Positions 28,693 to 38,067 of a DNA stretch of 64,000 nucleotides are shown here, piece by piece. This DNA comes from Clostridiales bacterium. GTDB lineage: Bacteria; Bacillota; Clostridia; Saccharofermentanales; Saccharofermentanaceae. Where the stretch lies: positions 107,936 through 171,935 of the forward strand of contig JAFZPX010000062.1 of the NCBI GenBank assembly GCA_017552455.1. The letters run 5' to 3'. The position numbers were made by a program, and so were the translations under genes. The notes under the pieces were generated by a model. It did not search any database. It was not told where the DNA came from and saw nothing but the letters and a program-made list of their open reading frames with translations. The first letter of the stretch is position 1; every line of letters begins with the position of its first letter.

Positions 28693-30523
28693 CTTTCTTC
28701 TTAGCTTCGGCCTTGAGTCTCTGGTCGGTATTAAGTATCTTCTTTCTCAATCTGATACTCTTCGGGGTTACTTCGCAAAGCTCATCGTCCTCAACGAATT
28801 CGAGGCACTGCTCAAGGCTGAAATTAAGAGGAGGTGTAAGACGCATAGCATCGTCACTTCCGGCAGCACGCATGTTGGTTACATGCTTCTTCTTACAAAC
28901 GTTTACGGTGATATCTTCAGGCTTCGGGTTAATACCGACGATCATACCCTCGTAAACTTCCGTGCCGGCACCTATAAGAAGGTTTCCTCTGTCCTGTGCG
29001 TTGTAAAGTCCGTAGGTCATCGCCGTGCCGCTCTCGAACGCTACGAGGACGCCGTGTGAGCGTGTCGCGATCTGTCCCGCAACCGGCTCATAGCCGCTGA
29101 TTATGGAGTTCATTATACCATTGCCCTTAGTGTCGGTCAAAAACTCAGTACGGTATCCGATGAGTCCTCTGGAGGGGATATTGAACTCAAGTCTTGTGTA
29201 TCCCTTTGAGGGAGGAAGCATGTTTCTCATCTCAGCTTTACGTGCGCCGAGCTTCTCGATAACAGCACCTACAAACTCCTCAGGAACGTCGATTACGAGG
29301 TCCTCATAAGGCTCGCACAGAACACCGTCGATTTCCTTCATGATAACCTTCGGCTTACTTACCTGAAGCTCATACCCCTGTCTTCTCATCTCCTCGATGA
29401 GGATGGAAAGATGGAGCTCTCCTCTACCCTTTACGATGAAGGACTCTGTTGTATCTGTCTCTTCAACTCTCATGGAAACGTTTGTCTCAATCTCCTTGAA
29501 GAGTCTGTCTCTCAAGTGACGTGAAGTAACGAACTTACCCTCCTGTCCTGCGAAAGGAGAATCGTTAACGGAGAATGTCATAGCGATAGTAGGCTCGTCG
29601 ATCTTAACGAAAGGCAGTGCCTCAGGTGTGCTCTGGTCGCACAGTGTGTCGCCGATACCGATGTCGGAAATACCTGCTACGCAGACGATCTCACCGACAG
29701 AAGCTTCGCTTACTTCCTGTCTGCCGAGGCCGGAGAAACGGAGGAGCTTAACAACTCTTGCGGATCTCTTACCCTCCTGCTCGATGTTAACAACTACGCA
29801 AGGCTCACCCTGCTTGATAGTACCTCTCTCAACTCTTCCGATAGCGATACGGCCGATATAAGGATCGGAATCGATATTGGAAACGAGAAGCTGCATGGGA
29901 GCACCCGGGTCACCCTGAGGGCAGGGTGTGTGCTCGATGATAGTATCGAGAACGGGGCAGAAGTCGGTTGCTCTGCCTTCTGTGTAATCTTTAAGGTCAA
30001 AGCATGCAACGCCAACCTTACCGGATGAATATACGATCGGGAAGTCGAGCTGATCCTCATCAGCACCAAGCTCGATGAACAGATCAAGAACCATATCCAC
30101 AACCTGCAAAGGTCTTGCATCAGGTCTGTCGATCTTGTTGATGCGGACGATAGGACGAAGACCGAGCTCGAGAGCCTTATGAAGAACGAATCTTGTCTGA
30201 GGCATAGGTCCGTCGAATGCGTCTACTACCAGGAGAACTGCGTCAACCATCTTAAGTACACGCTCTACCTCACCACCGAAGTCTGCGTGTCCGGGAGTAT
30301 CAACAACGTTGATTCTGATGCCCTTGTAATCGATAGCTGTATTCTTGGCAAGGATAGTGATTCCTCTCTCCCTCTCAAGATCATTGCTGTCCATTACCTG
30401 CTCTACGATCTGCTCGTTCTCACGATAGATACCGGCCTGCTTCAACATAGAGTCAACGATGGTCGTCTTACCGTGGTCAACGTGTGCGATGATAGCGACG
30501 TTTCTTAAGTTCTCGATCTTCAT
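28673..30523 (-). CDS. typA: Translational GTPase TypA/BipA
   Basis: The 616-residue protein has the G1 motif [10 protein letters not shown]2 RGITI, G3 DTPGHADF and G4 NKID. EF-G-like domains II, III and V and the BipA-specific C-terminal domain ([34 protein letters not shown]) follow. It binds the ribosome and aids large-subunit assembly, notably under stress or cold. The C-terminal extension is Lys/Ala-rich. ATG at 30523 is used because GGAGTG precedes it; an upstream TTG would add five residues. It heads a unit with mltG and the U32 gene. Confidence 0.96.
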   Translation of the reverse strand: MKIENLRNVAIIAHVDHGKTTIVDSMLKQAGIYRENEQIVEQVMDSNDLERERGITILAKNTAIDYKGIRINVVDTPGHADFGGEVERVLKMVDAVLLVVDAFDGPMPQTRFVLHKALELGLRPIVRINKIDRPDARPLQVVDMVLDLFIELGADEDQLDFPIVYSSGKVGVACFDLKDYTEGRATDFCPVLDTIIEHTPCPQGDPGAPMQLLVSNIDSDPYIGRIAIGRVERGTIKQGEPCVVVNIEQEGKRSARVVKLLRFSGLGRQEVSEASVGEIVCVAGISDIGIGDTLCDQSTPEALPFVKIDEPTIAMTFSVNDSPFAGQEGKFVTSRHLRDRLFKEIETNVSMRVEETDTTESFIVKGRGELHLSILIEEMRRQGYELQVSKPKVIMKEIDGVLCEPYEDLVIDVPEEFVGAVIEKLGARKAEMRNMLPPSKGYTRLEFNIPSRGLIGYRTEFLTDTKGNGIMNSIISGYEPVAGQIATRSHGVLVAFESGTAMTYGLYNAQDRGNLLIGAGTEVYEGMIVGINPKPEDITVNVCKKKHVTNMRAAGSDDAMRLTPPLNFSLEQCLEFVEDDELCEVTPKSIRLRKKILNTDQRLKAEAKKKDAAKEA

Positions 30524-30627
30524 AAAATGACACTCCAAATACTCTTACTTAAAAATGCGTGAAAAATTGCCTTTATTATTAAACTACTTCGCGCGCGTTA
30601 TATATATAAGACTATGTGCACAAAGAT

Positions 30628-31962
30628 TTAGGTCTGATCGCCCTTTTTATTACGCATTAATATCCTGATAGGAGTTCCTTCGAAGCCGAAGTTACGTCTT
30701 ATCTGGTTCTCGATATAACGCTCATAGGAAAAATGCGACAGCTCCGTATCATTGACGAACAACGCGAACGTCGGAGGCTTGATCGCCACCTGTGTACCGT
30801 AATAGATCTTAAGGTGCTTACCCTTATCCTGAGGCGTGGGAACCATGGCGACAGCTTCTGTAAGCATGTCGTTGAAGACACCTGTTGTAAGTCTCTTCTC
30901 TGAGGAAGCATTAGCCATGACTATAGCTTCCCAAAGCTTATCAACACGCTGACCGGTCTTAGCTGAGATGAACAGAACGGGGGCGTAATCCATGAAGGAG
31001 AAACGCTCCTTAACCATCTTAGTCATTGCCTCAAGCGTACCCGTCTCCTTGTCGACGATATCCCACTTGTTGATTACGATTATGGAAGCCTTACCACTGT
31101 CGTGAGCAACACCTGCAACTCTTGTATCCTGCTCTGTAATGCCTACAGAAGCATCGATGAGGATAACGCAGACATCTGCCTTATCAACAGCTGAGAGCGC
31201 GCGGACCATGGAATACTTCTCGACAGAATCCTCGATACGGCTCTTCTTTCTCATACCTGCCGTATCAACAAGGACGAAGTTACCGTACTTGTTGTCGATC
31301 ATTACATCGACAGCATCACGAGTCGTACCCGCGATATCGGAAACGATACTTCTGTCGGATCCGCTCATCTTATTTGTAAGTGAAGACTTTCCTGCATTAG
31401 GTCTGCCGATGAGAGCAACTCTTATTCTTCCCTCATCCTCATCACCTTCACCGGGTGCCGGGAAATACTCGAAGATCTTATCGAGAAGATCTCCGATACC
31501 GAGTCTGTGGGCAGCAGATATGGGAATGATATCGGAATCGCCGAGTCCCAAGTTATAGAACTCATACATCTCAGCAGGCGGTTCGCCTACCTTGTCGGAC
31601 TTATTAACTGCGATAACGATCGGCTTGCCGGACTTTCTTAGCATCGACGCGATCTCCTTATCAGATGCAGTCATACCGGACTTAAGGTCTACCATGAAGA
31701 CGATAACATCAGCCGTAGCGATAGCTACTTCTGCCTGAGCGCGCATACCCTGAAGGATGATGTCGTCACCTGCGGGCTCGATACCGCCCGTGTCGATGAT
31801 AACGAACTCACGCTCACGCCAAACTGCAGTCGCATAGATACGGTCCCTGGTAACACCGGGAGTATCGTGTACGATCGATATACGCTCACCGTAGAGCGTA
31901 TTAAAGAGCGATGACTTTCCTACATTAGGACGTCCGACTATGGCTACTGTAGGTTTACTCAT
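30628..31962 (-). CDS. der: Ribosome-associated GTPase Der (EngA)
   Basis: The 444-residue protein carries two tandem GTPase domains with GRPNVGKSSLFN (about 9-20) and GRPNAGKSSLTN (about 180-191). The matching DTGGIEP, NKSDKV, DTAGMRKKS and NKWDIV motifs are present. A KH-like C-terminal domain ends in GFEGTPIRILMRNKKG. Der is needed for 50S assembly. ATG at 31962 is supported by GGAG 7 nt upstream. A terminator separates it from the rpmF gene upstream. Confidence 0.96.
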   Translation of the reverse strand: MSKPTVAIVGRPNVGKSSLFNTLYGERISIVHDTPGVTRDRIYATAVWREREFVIIDTGGIEPAGDDIILQGMRAQAEVAIATADVIVFMVDLKSGMTASDKEIASMLRKSGKPIVIAVNKSDKVGEPPAEMYEFYNLGLGDSDIIPISAAHRLGIGDLLDKIFEYFPAPGEGDEDEGRIRVALIGRPNAGKSSLTNKMSGSDRSIVSDIAGTTRDAVDVMIDNKYGNFVLVDTAGMRKKSRIEDSVEKYSMVRALSAVDKADVCVILIDASVGITEQDTRVAGVAHDSGKASIIVINKWDIVDKETGTLEAMTKMVKERFSFMDYAPVLFISAKTGQRVDKLWEAIVMANASSEKRLTTGVFNDMLTEAVAMVPTPQDKGKHLKIYYGTQVAIKPPTFALFVNDTELSHFSYERYIENQIRRNFGFEGTPIRILMRNKKGDQT

Positions 31963-31987
31963 GATCCGTCTCCTGTGCAAAAATAAA

Positions 31988-32014
31988 GGCGGTGATAGAA
32001 ATATCTACACCGCC
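31988..32014 (-). terminator. Terminator of rpmF
   Basis: GGCGGTG and CACCGCC arms (32014-32008 with 31994-31988), with an inner TAGA/TCTA stem, are followed by TTTATTTTT on the minus strand. It ends the rpmF transcript just before der. Confidence 0.85.
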
Positions 32015-32039
32015 TGGTTTCTGTTAGTTTAAGGAAGAA

Positions 32040-32225
32040 TTACTCTTCTTCGCCTACTGTAATAACAGCCTTACCATCAAGATATCCGCAGTTCTTGCAA
32101 ACTGTGCGGCGAAGCATCTTCTGATGACACTGCGGGCACTCAACAAAACCCGGAACAGAAAGCTTCCACAAGCTTCTGTGACGTGATGTCCTGGCCTTAG
32201 ACCATTTTCTCTTAGGATGTGCCAT
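32040..32225 (-). CDS. rpmF: 50S ribosomal protein L32
   Basis: The 61-residue protein starts MAHPKRKWSKARTSRHRS and has the zinc-binding form with CPQC and CKNCGY. It belongs to the large subunit near the peptidyl transferase centre. GGAGGTGA lies upstream of the ATG. The usual partner yceD (DUF177) is not adjacent; the CodB-type gene lies upstream instead. Confidence 0.97.
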   Translation of the reverse strand: MAHPKRKWSKARTSRHRSLWKLSVPGFVECPQCHQKMLRRTVCKNCGYLDGKAVITVGEEE

Positions 32226-32298
32226 ATATTTTCACCTCCATCTTAAAGGTATTAGTTGCTTTTTCAAACGTGCTTAGCGATTATACATTGGTTTTCTT

Positions 32299-33543
32299 TT
32301 ATTTGCAAGCATTATTTCTGAATAATCTTCTGCAGTTGAAAATAACGTAGCAAAAGCACGCTGTAACCATTGAATTTATTGTGGTTATGCCGAAGTCCTT
32401 AACATAGATTCCGACAACTGCTCCGGCTATTATACCAACTATGCTGCCGATATTCACCACACAAATCTTATCGTCTTCTTCTGCCCTGTAGTGCCTTCTT
32501 CCCGTAAAGAAATCTATCATTATGATCGCACCTATAGGCGGCAGTATCGCGTTAAGAAGCGTAAGCCACGTCACGAAGTGCTCGTATATCCACACTGAAG
32601 CAAGCGTTCCGAATGTGCCCGCCACGATTACCATGGGTCTCTTGGGAACCTTTGTTATGTTACTTAAGCCGAGCGCACACGAATACAGCGCGTTATCGTT
32701 CGTAGTCCAGATGTTGGCACCGAGTACGATCAGCGCAGGAATCGTAAGGCCCTGAGCGATCATTACATAGAAGATGTCTTCCTTGCCCGTAAACGCTCCT
32801 CCTACAGCACCGAAAGCGAACATCAGGCTGTTGCCTATGGAGAACGCTACTACGGTAACAAAGACTGCAACCTGCCTTCCCTTCGCGAACCTTGCGAAAT
32901 TAGGTGTCGTCGTTCCTCCGCTTACGAAGGAGCCCACTACAAGTCCTATGCCCTCAATCGTCGTCATAGTGTCCTCGTGCCCCTCAAAGACCGCCATAAG
33001 ACCTCCGCCTTCGTTCAGAGCTTTGTATACAGAGAAGATACCTAATACAAGTATAAGCGGCACTGAGATGTAGCTTACTATCTCCATGCCCTTAATACCG
33101 AAATAAGCAGACGTCGTCATGCACACACCTGCGAGGATAATGAGCACCCATCTGTTACACCCGACAACTTGGGCTCCCGCCATGGCAAACATCGCGGCAC
33201 CTACACCGAACCAGCCGCTCTGCGTGAGCGCGATTATGAAGGACGGAAACATACTTCCCTTGGATCCGAATGCGCGACGCGCCAGAAGGTCAAAGGACAG
33301 TCCTGTGGTACATCCTATATACGCGAGTGTTCCTGTATAGATAGAAAGCAAAACACCTCCGTAAAAGACGGAGGTATAGAAAGACGTTAATGTGAGCCCG
33401 TTACCGAGCGTTGCACCGACAGACATGCTGGCTGAGAAGAAAGTGAAGCCGAGCATGATGAAGAACATCGGCAGGAAACCTTTACGGGCACTGCCCGGAA
33501 CTCTCTCGAATGTATAATCGTTGTCGTTATGCTTATCAGACAT
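32299..33543 (-). CDS. CodB-type cytosine/purine permease (NCS1 family)
   Basis: The 414-residue protein has about twelve membrane helices and NCS1 features. They include ARKGFLPMFFIMLGFTFFSASMSVGATLGNGL, FDLLARRAFGSKGSMFPSFIIALTQSGWFGVGAAMFA and GSFVSGGTTTPNFARFAK. CodB imports cytosine with protons or sodium; related members carry other nucleobases. No cytosine deaminase gene is adjacent. ATG at 33543 is used in place of an adjacent TTG. It overlaps the phosphoesterase gene by 8 nt and is the last gene of the ParB-like/BMP-fusion operon. This context suggests nucleobase or nucleoside use. Confidence 0.87.
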   Translation of the reverse strand: MSDKHNDNDYTFERVPGSARKGFLPMFFIMLGFTFFSASMSVGATLGNGLTLTSFYTSVFYGGVLLSIYTGTLAYIGCTTGLSFDLLARRAFGSKGSMFPSFIIALTQSGWFGVGAAMFAMAGAQVVGCNRWVLIILAGVCMTTSAYFGIKGMEIVSYISVPLILVLGIFSVYKALNEGGGLMAVFEGHEDTMTTIEGIGLVVGSFVSGGTTTPNFARFAKGRQVAVFVTVVAFSIGNSLMFAFGAVGGAFTGKEDIFYVMIAQGLTIPALIVLGANIWTTNDNALYSCALGLSNITKVPKRPMVIVAGTFGTLASVWIYEHFVTWLTLLNAILPPIGAIIMIDFFTGRRHYRAEEDDKICVVNIGSIVGIIAGAVVGIYVKDFGITTINSMVTACFCYVIFNCRRLFRNNACK

Positions 33544-34129
33544 CAATTATTCTGAACCCGCAAGCGTTGATTATCTTGGTTCCCGAAGGATGATCGTACT
33601 CTTTCTTGATTCTTCCATAATTCATGTGAACGTGGCCGTGGAGCATATACTCAGGATGGTAACGGTCCATTATAGTGTTGAATGTATCGAATCCTCTGTG
33701 AGGCAGATCCTCGAGATCTCCGTAACCCTTTGCAGGAGAATGTGTGACCAGAACATCCACACCGCCCTTGATGCGAGCTCTAGGACGAAGTCTTAATTCG
33801 CGAAGCTTCATATCGTGCTCTGTGTACATGTTAATGCCCCTGGGGTTATATCTGTAAGATCCGCCGAGGCCCATGAACTTCACGCCTTTATATTCGAATA
33901 TCCTGTCCTCTATGCATATAGCACCGAGAGGAGGTTCCTTTATCATACCGTCATCGTGATTGCCCATGACATAGATCATCGGAACGTTGATCATCGATAT
34001 GAGGAAGTCCATGTAATCGTTTCTTAAATCACCGCAGCCTACGATAAGCTCAACACCTTCAACCCTCTTCTTATTGAAGTGGTCATACAGAAGCTTATCT
34101 TCTACATCAGCTACGGCTAAGATCTTCAT
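33536..34129 (-). CDS. Small cytoplasmic metallophosphoesterase
   Basis: The 197-residue protein has calcineurin-type metal motifs: AVADVED (replacing the usual D-x-H), VGCGDLRNDY, VMGNHDDG, VTHSP and LHGHVHMNYG. The first His ligand of D-x-H is absent; a variant D-V-E-D occupies that place, which may change the metal site. No signal peptide is seen. The substrate is unknown. It overlaps the BMP-fusion gene upstream by 4 nt and the CodB-type gene downstream by 8 nt, so it is tightly coupled to both. Confidence 0.8.
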   Translation of the reverse strand: MKILAVADVEDKLLYDHFNKKRVEGVELIVGCGDLRNDYMDFLISMINVPMIYVMGNHDDGMIKEPPLGAICIEDRIFEYKGVKFMGLGGSYRYNPRGINMYTEHDMKLRELRLRPRARIKGGVDVLVTHSPAKGYGDLEDLPHRGFDTFNTIMDRYHPEYMLHGHVHMNYGRIKKEYDHPSGTKIINACGFRIIDV

Positions 34130-36108
34130 TCTTCTGTGGTCTCACTCTTCTCAGGCTTAATGTTACTAACGATAGGCATACCATTCGCCAATACAGTCTT
34201 CTGAGCTGATTCAGTCAACTCATCGAATGTCGGTATCGACCCAACTACATTATCACAAAGCCAGTTCATATTGATTATCTGTTCGTTATTAAGCCTTGGA
34301 CTCAGGGCATCCTTTACGACACCATCCTGTGACCTTAGCTCTCCGTCAAACGGATTGATAGTATCAGAAGTCAGTCCTTTACGCACCATCGATACGAGCT
34401 TTAATGTCTCATACGGAATTGTATCGCACTGATATATATCGATAACACCGGACGACATTCCCCACCAGTAGTTGATAGCCGAATCCTTCGCATCTGCGCT
34501 CTCTACATCCCATGCATCGTTAAGGATAGTCTGTACGATGAGTTCATAGTACTTGCCCCAGTTCCATACAGGGAAAGCGATGTTGGTAACTTCGCCGTCT
34601 TCACCTATCGTATACAGACCATATTCGTTATCAGCATTCTTCGGCTTGATAAGGTCAGGACCGGATACAACGCTGAACTGATTCTCGCGCACATATTCAC
34701 GCCATGTCTCTTCTCTTAAGCATGACCATGTAAGATGGATCTTTACGTTCGGGTCCACCATAGAAGCACCTATTGCGAAAGCATTGATGTTAGCGATGTT
34801 ACCGCAGATGGGGTATGTGGATACATAACCGATGCGATGATCTTTGGAGATAGTCGCAGCGATCATGCCAAGCAGGAACTTCGCTTCATACATTCTTCCG
34901 TAATAAGTTCTTACAGCCTCATGAGAGAGGTGTACCGAACAGTTAAGGAACTTGATCTTCGGATACTTTACTGCAGCCTTGAGTGCGAACTCCATCTGCA
35001 CGGGGGAAGTCGTAATGATGAGATCTGCACCGTCCTGTGCTGCAGCCTCAACAGCTTCCTCGAACTCCTCTTCTGTATCCTTGCAGTCACAAGCCAAAGT
35101 CTTAACGACGCCGGGGAAAACTTCCTCGAGATCTTTACGGCCTTCTTCGTGACCGTGTATCCAACGGGACTTCGTAGCGTCACCGTCGTAAAGGAAGAGT
35201 ACCTTGAGCGGATTCTGCTCAGAGTATGTCTTCTTCATTATGTTATCGATGATCGGAATAACAGTCTTCTTCTGAAGCTGCGGCTCCTCCGAGAAAACGA
35301 TCTGGTTACCGTTCGCACGGATACGGATCTCTTTCCAGATGAGTGAGAGGTTCTTCTTGATCTCTTCAGGTACCGGGATCTTAAGGCTGTCGTACTTATA
35401 CATATCGAGATAAACAAGGAAAGCATCTCCTGTTGTTATCGTCGTATATGCCTTACCGCCTGTTGTAGCGTAAACCTTGGAGAATGCAAGGAAAGCAGAC
35501 CTTAAGTCCTTAACGGCATCCTCATCCCAAGGCTCCTCGAGCGTCTGTCCCGCGACAGTCGCAAGCTTCTGATAAGAACCCTCTTCAGTGAAAGTTATGC
35601 TGTATATAGATGTGCACTTAAAGAACTTCAGGAACTCATAGTAGATCTTGACTTCCTTATCCTCCTCTTCGGACTGGGGAGGCATAACCCTCGTTACGTT
35701 GGCAAGTATCGTGGGCTGTTCAAGGTATCTCATTACGGAAACTCTCTTGTTTCCTTCCTGAACATAGAACTTACCCATGAACTCAATAACAGTGATGGCA
35801 TCGTTGATACCATGCTCTGTCTGATAGTTCATAAGGCTGATCCACTTAGTACCGAACTCTGTATCGGGTGCAAGCAAAGGCATGAAGTTTCTCGCGAAAG
35901 ACTCCTGTCTTCCGGTCGTAACCGTACCTACAATAAGTGATATGGGAATCTCGATAGTGCCTACAGGAACTTCATTCAAAGTAGCTCTCTTCTCGAGCAT
36001 ATGATCGAGCGCAGGCAGATAAGGATAGCGGCCTTCACTCAAGGCCTTCTGATACTCCTTAGTTCCGAGCTTTCTAGCTTTGATGTATTCTTCTTGAGCA
36101 GTAGCCAT
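34126..36108 (-). CDS. Cytosolic ParB/Srx-like domain fused to a BMP-type ligand-binding domain
   Basis: The 660-residue protein lacks a signal peptide. Residues about 48-135 look like a ParB/sulfiredoxin-like domain (GTIEIPISLIV...FYVQEGNKRVSVMRYL, with EGNKR at 118-122). A helical region of about 150 residues follows. Residues about 300-600 resemble the BMP/Med family of periplasmic nucleoside-binding proteins (LKVLFLYDGDATKSRW, GADLIITTSP, KIKFLNCS, AKFLLGMIAA, YVSTYPICGNIANINAFAIG). BMP proteins normally are surface lipoproteins of purine-nucleoside importers. Here the domain should act inside the cell, perhaps as a sensor. It is in one operon with a phosphoesterase and a nucleobase permease. 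Confidence 0.78.
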   Translation of the reverse strand: MATAQEEYIKARKLGTKEYQKALSEGRYPYLPALDHMLEKRATLNEVPVGTIEIPISLIVGTVTTGRQESFARNFMPLLAPDTEFGTKWISLMNYQTEHGINDAITVIEFMGKFYVQEGNKRVSVMRYLEQPTILANVTRVMPPQSEEEDKEVKIYYEFLKFFKCTSIYSITFTEEGSYQKLATVAGQTLEEPWDEDAVKDLRSAFLAFSKVYATTGGKAYTTITTGDAFLVYLDMYKYDSLKIPVPEEIKKNLSLIWKEIRIRANGNQIVFSEEPQLQKKTVIPIIDNIMKKTYSEQNPLKVLFLYDGDATKSRWIHGHEEGRKDLEEVFPGVVKTLACDCKDTEEEFEEAVEAAAQDGADLIITTSPVQMEFALKAAVKYPKIKFLNCSVHLSHEAVRTYYGRMYEAKFLLGMIAATISKDHRIGYVSTYPICGNIANINAFAIGASMVDPNVKIHLTWSCLREETWREYVRENQFSVVSGPDLIKPKNADNEYGLYTIGEDGEVTNIAFPVWNWGKYYELIVQTILNDAWDVESADAKDSAINYWWGMSSGVIDIYQCDTIPYETLKLVSMVRKGLTSDTINPFDGELRSQDGVVKDALSPRLNNEQIINMNWLCDNVVGSIPTFDELTESAQKTVLANGMPIVSNIKPEKSETTEE

Positions 36109-36187
36109 TTATCCTGTTTACTCCTTAGAACTCTCGCCCCAACCGAAGTCATTTTAACACAGAACTAGCGTACTGCATTTTGTCGCA

Positions 36188-36310
36188 TTAACCGAAAACC
36201 TGAGCCGGCTTACGCAATTTATTGATCTTTTTATGGATCGCCTTCAAGGCATTAAGGCTTTCTTCAATCTGCTTATTACCCTTCTGTACTTCCTTAATAA
36301 ACTTAGACAT
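36188..36310 (-). CDS. 40-residue basic small protein, start inside a hairpin
   Basis: ATG at 36310 is preceded by AAGGAG at 7 nt, an excellent ribosome binding site, and the frame runs 40 codons to TAA. The peptide is helical and charged, beginning MSKFIKEVQKG and ending KLRKPAQVFG. No membrane helix is present. I know no family. A 10-bp inverted repeat (36307-36316 and 36350-36359) places the start codon in the stem and the ribosome binding site in the loop. The gene lies 79 bp upstream of the ParB-like/BMP-fusion gene on the same strand and may lead that operon. Confidence 0.65.
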   Translation of the reverse strand: MSKFIKEVQKGNKQIEESLNALKAIHKKINKLRKPAQVFG

Positions 36311-36359
36311 ATCCGTTACTCCTTAAAGCGTTTATACGAGTAATTAATCACGGATATGT
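36307..36359 (-). promoter_or_regulatory. Leader hairpin enclosing the ribosome binding site of the 40-aa gene
   Basis: Perfect 10-bp arms (36350-36359 and 36307-36316) flank a 33-nt loop. The loop holds AAGGAG, and the 3' arm holds the start codon. If transcription begins upstream of 36359 the structure could limit initiation. A TATAAA box inside the loop could alternatively be a promoter, in which case the hairpin would not form in RNA. Confidence 0.45.
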
Positions 36360-36381
36360 TCACAAACCAATCAACAATAAA

Positions 36382-36415
36382 GGCCCGGAGTGTCGCTTAA
36401 GCAACAGACCGGGCC
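36382..36415 (-). terminator. Terminator at the end of the murI-lipoprotein operon
   Basis: GGCCCGG/CCGGGCC arms (36409-36415 with 36382-36388) form a strong hairpin followed by TTTATTGTTG on the minus strand. It begins 30 bp after the stop codon of the 534-aa lipoprotein. Confidence 0.8.
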
Positions 36416-36444
36416 GTATGTGTTGATTTAAATGTTAATAATCG

Positions 36445-38049
36445 TCAAAAGTTCAGCTCGATGACTGCATCCATGTAGGTTTCTGCTTCGCACGGAAGGT
36501 TTAAGAGAGCATCACCCCATGCACCGTTATCGCCGTTTTCAGAATACCATGGAGATACAAAGATAGCCGTCTCGGATCTTACGATATAATCATTGACATA
36601 ATCCGCGAATGCCTCATCGACTATCTCATCATAGTTATACAAGAATTCATCCTCATATACTTCTTCAGGATCCCATTCGACAAGCGTGCTGTCATGAACC
36701 ATTATATTTACCATATTCAACTCGTTGTCTGACACCTCAAACTCAACATATGTCGTCTCGAAGAACTCGAGATCTCCTTCTTGAGCGAAGAACAACAGAT
36801 TACCGTTATCGAGCATAACAACATCAGTAAATCGACCTGACCCGCCGAAAGCCACGGCACTCGTCAGCGTATACATATTTACGGCACAATGCTGCACGTC
36901 ATCATAAGTGAAGATACTAAGAGCAGCAGAGACATACCCGTCATCATATGACGAATACCCGTTCTGACTGTCAGTAGAATACAGAATGAAGAGTTCGTCC
37001 TCGCCGTCACCGGTAATATCACACAGCGCGCAACAAGGAGTGGTCTCGTTAACAGAAGTATAATCTTCGACCGCCATCATCTCATCATGATAAGCATTGA
37101 GAACAATCTGATATGCTTCATCTGCAGAACCTGCAGTAAAAGGCTGAGTCGATACAGGTACACCGCCTCCGCACGCCGCCATAAAATCATCATAGAAAAT
37201 ATAATTCCCCTGTGCGAATACACTTCCGGGGATCATATTCCAGTCGCGTCCGAATATATCGATAACACTATAGTCATCGTAATAGCAGCGGCTCGAATAA
37301 GGGAAGATAGGAGCGACAATACGGCTTACCATGTCAGCCTGCGCCTCATAGAAATCGTCTGTGGAACAATCTGTCCCGCTGTGCTGTGCCGATACAGGCA
37401 CACAGTCAGAAGACATGTCCGGCATCTGCTCTTCGCACTCCCAGGAACCTAACGAATGATACAACTCAGTCTCAAGCAGATTTATATGGTAATGATACTC
37501 ACCGCCGCTTCCGTAGAAGTTAGAGATCATGATAGTACCGTCATCAAGAAGAACGATATCATTAGAAGCTCCCCAGCTGCCTGTATCCGTCTCCCCCATA
37601 GTCTCGAGTCTTAAGCAAGGTTGCCCGTCCCCCTGATTGTAACTGAAAACTGCAAAGTTCGCATAGTACGGTTCGATCACATATTTAATAGTAAGTTCAG
37701 GCACCCCGTCTCCATCAAGATCGATAAGATTGATCGCCGGGCAAGACCATGAATGGAAAGCTTCAAAGTCGCGAATACCCTGCTCATACGCCATTAACAC
37801 ATTTACATAGGCATCAGCTATATCAGGATCAAGGTCTTCCGGATCCCATGTAGCACCCAGACTTGATCCCGGTGCAACACCCGTCTCATTCGGTTCCGTC
37901 TCTTCAGTAGTATTTCTTGTAAACCCCGGAGTCGCGTCGTCATCATCGTCACGGTCTCTTCGAGGTTTCTTGTCAGAAACACATGCTGACATCAACACCG
38001 ATGCAGCCAATATAGCGGCAATAATTCCGGTAATCTTTTTTCTCTTCAT
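36445..38049 (-). CDS. Lipoprotein with repeated DxDGDG-type motifs, paralogue 1 (534 aa)
   Basis: A signal peptide with lipobox VLMSAC (Cys23) is followed by an acidic DRDDDDDATPGFTR segment and a Thr/Glu stalk. Two similar domains follow. Each contains an Asp/Gly-rich motif that resembles calcium-binding loops: LIDLDGDGVPELTI (about 100) and CDITGDGEDELFIL (about 340). Each motif is followed by beta-strand-rich segments such as DIVLLDDGTIMISNF. The layout suggests an extracellular beta-propeller-like or VCBS-like fold, but no function can be named. The next gene upstream encodes a one-domain paralogue. GGGAT and a GAGGTAAGG site precede the ATG. Confidence 0.75.
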   Translation of the reverse strand: MKRKKITGIIAAILAASVLMSACVSDKKPRRDRDDDDDATPGFTRNTTEETEPNETGVAPGSSLGATWDPEDLDPDIADAYVNVLMAYEQGIRDFEAFHSWSCPAINLIDLDGDGVPELTIKYVIEPYYANFAVFSYNQGDGQPCLRLETMGETDTGSWGASNDIVLLDDGTIMISNFYGSGGEYHYHINLLETELYHSLGSWECEEQMPDMSSDCVPVSAQHSGTDCSTDDFYEAQADMVSRIVAPIFPYSSRCYYDDYSVIDIFGRDWNMIPGSVFAQGNYIFYDDFMAACGGGVPVSTQPFTAGSADEAYQIVLNAYHDEMMAVEDYTSVNETTPCCALCDITGDGEDELFILYSTDSQNGYSSYDDGYVSAALSIFTYDDVQHCAVNMYTLTSAVAFGGSGRFTDVVMLDNGNLLFFAQEGDLEFFETTYVEFEVSDNELNMVNIMVHDSTLVEWDPEEVYEDEFLYNYDEIVDEAFADYVNDYIVRSETAIFVSPWYSENGDNGAWGDALLNLPCEAETYMDAVIELNF

Positions 38050-38067
38050 ATCCCTTACCTCTGTTTC

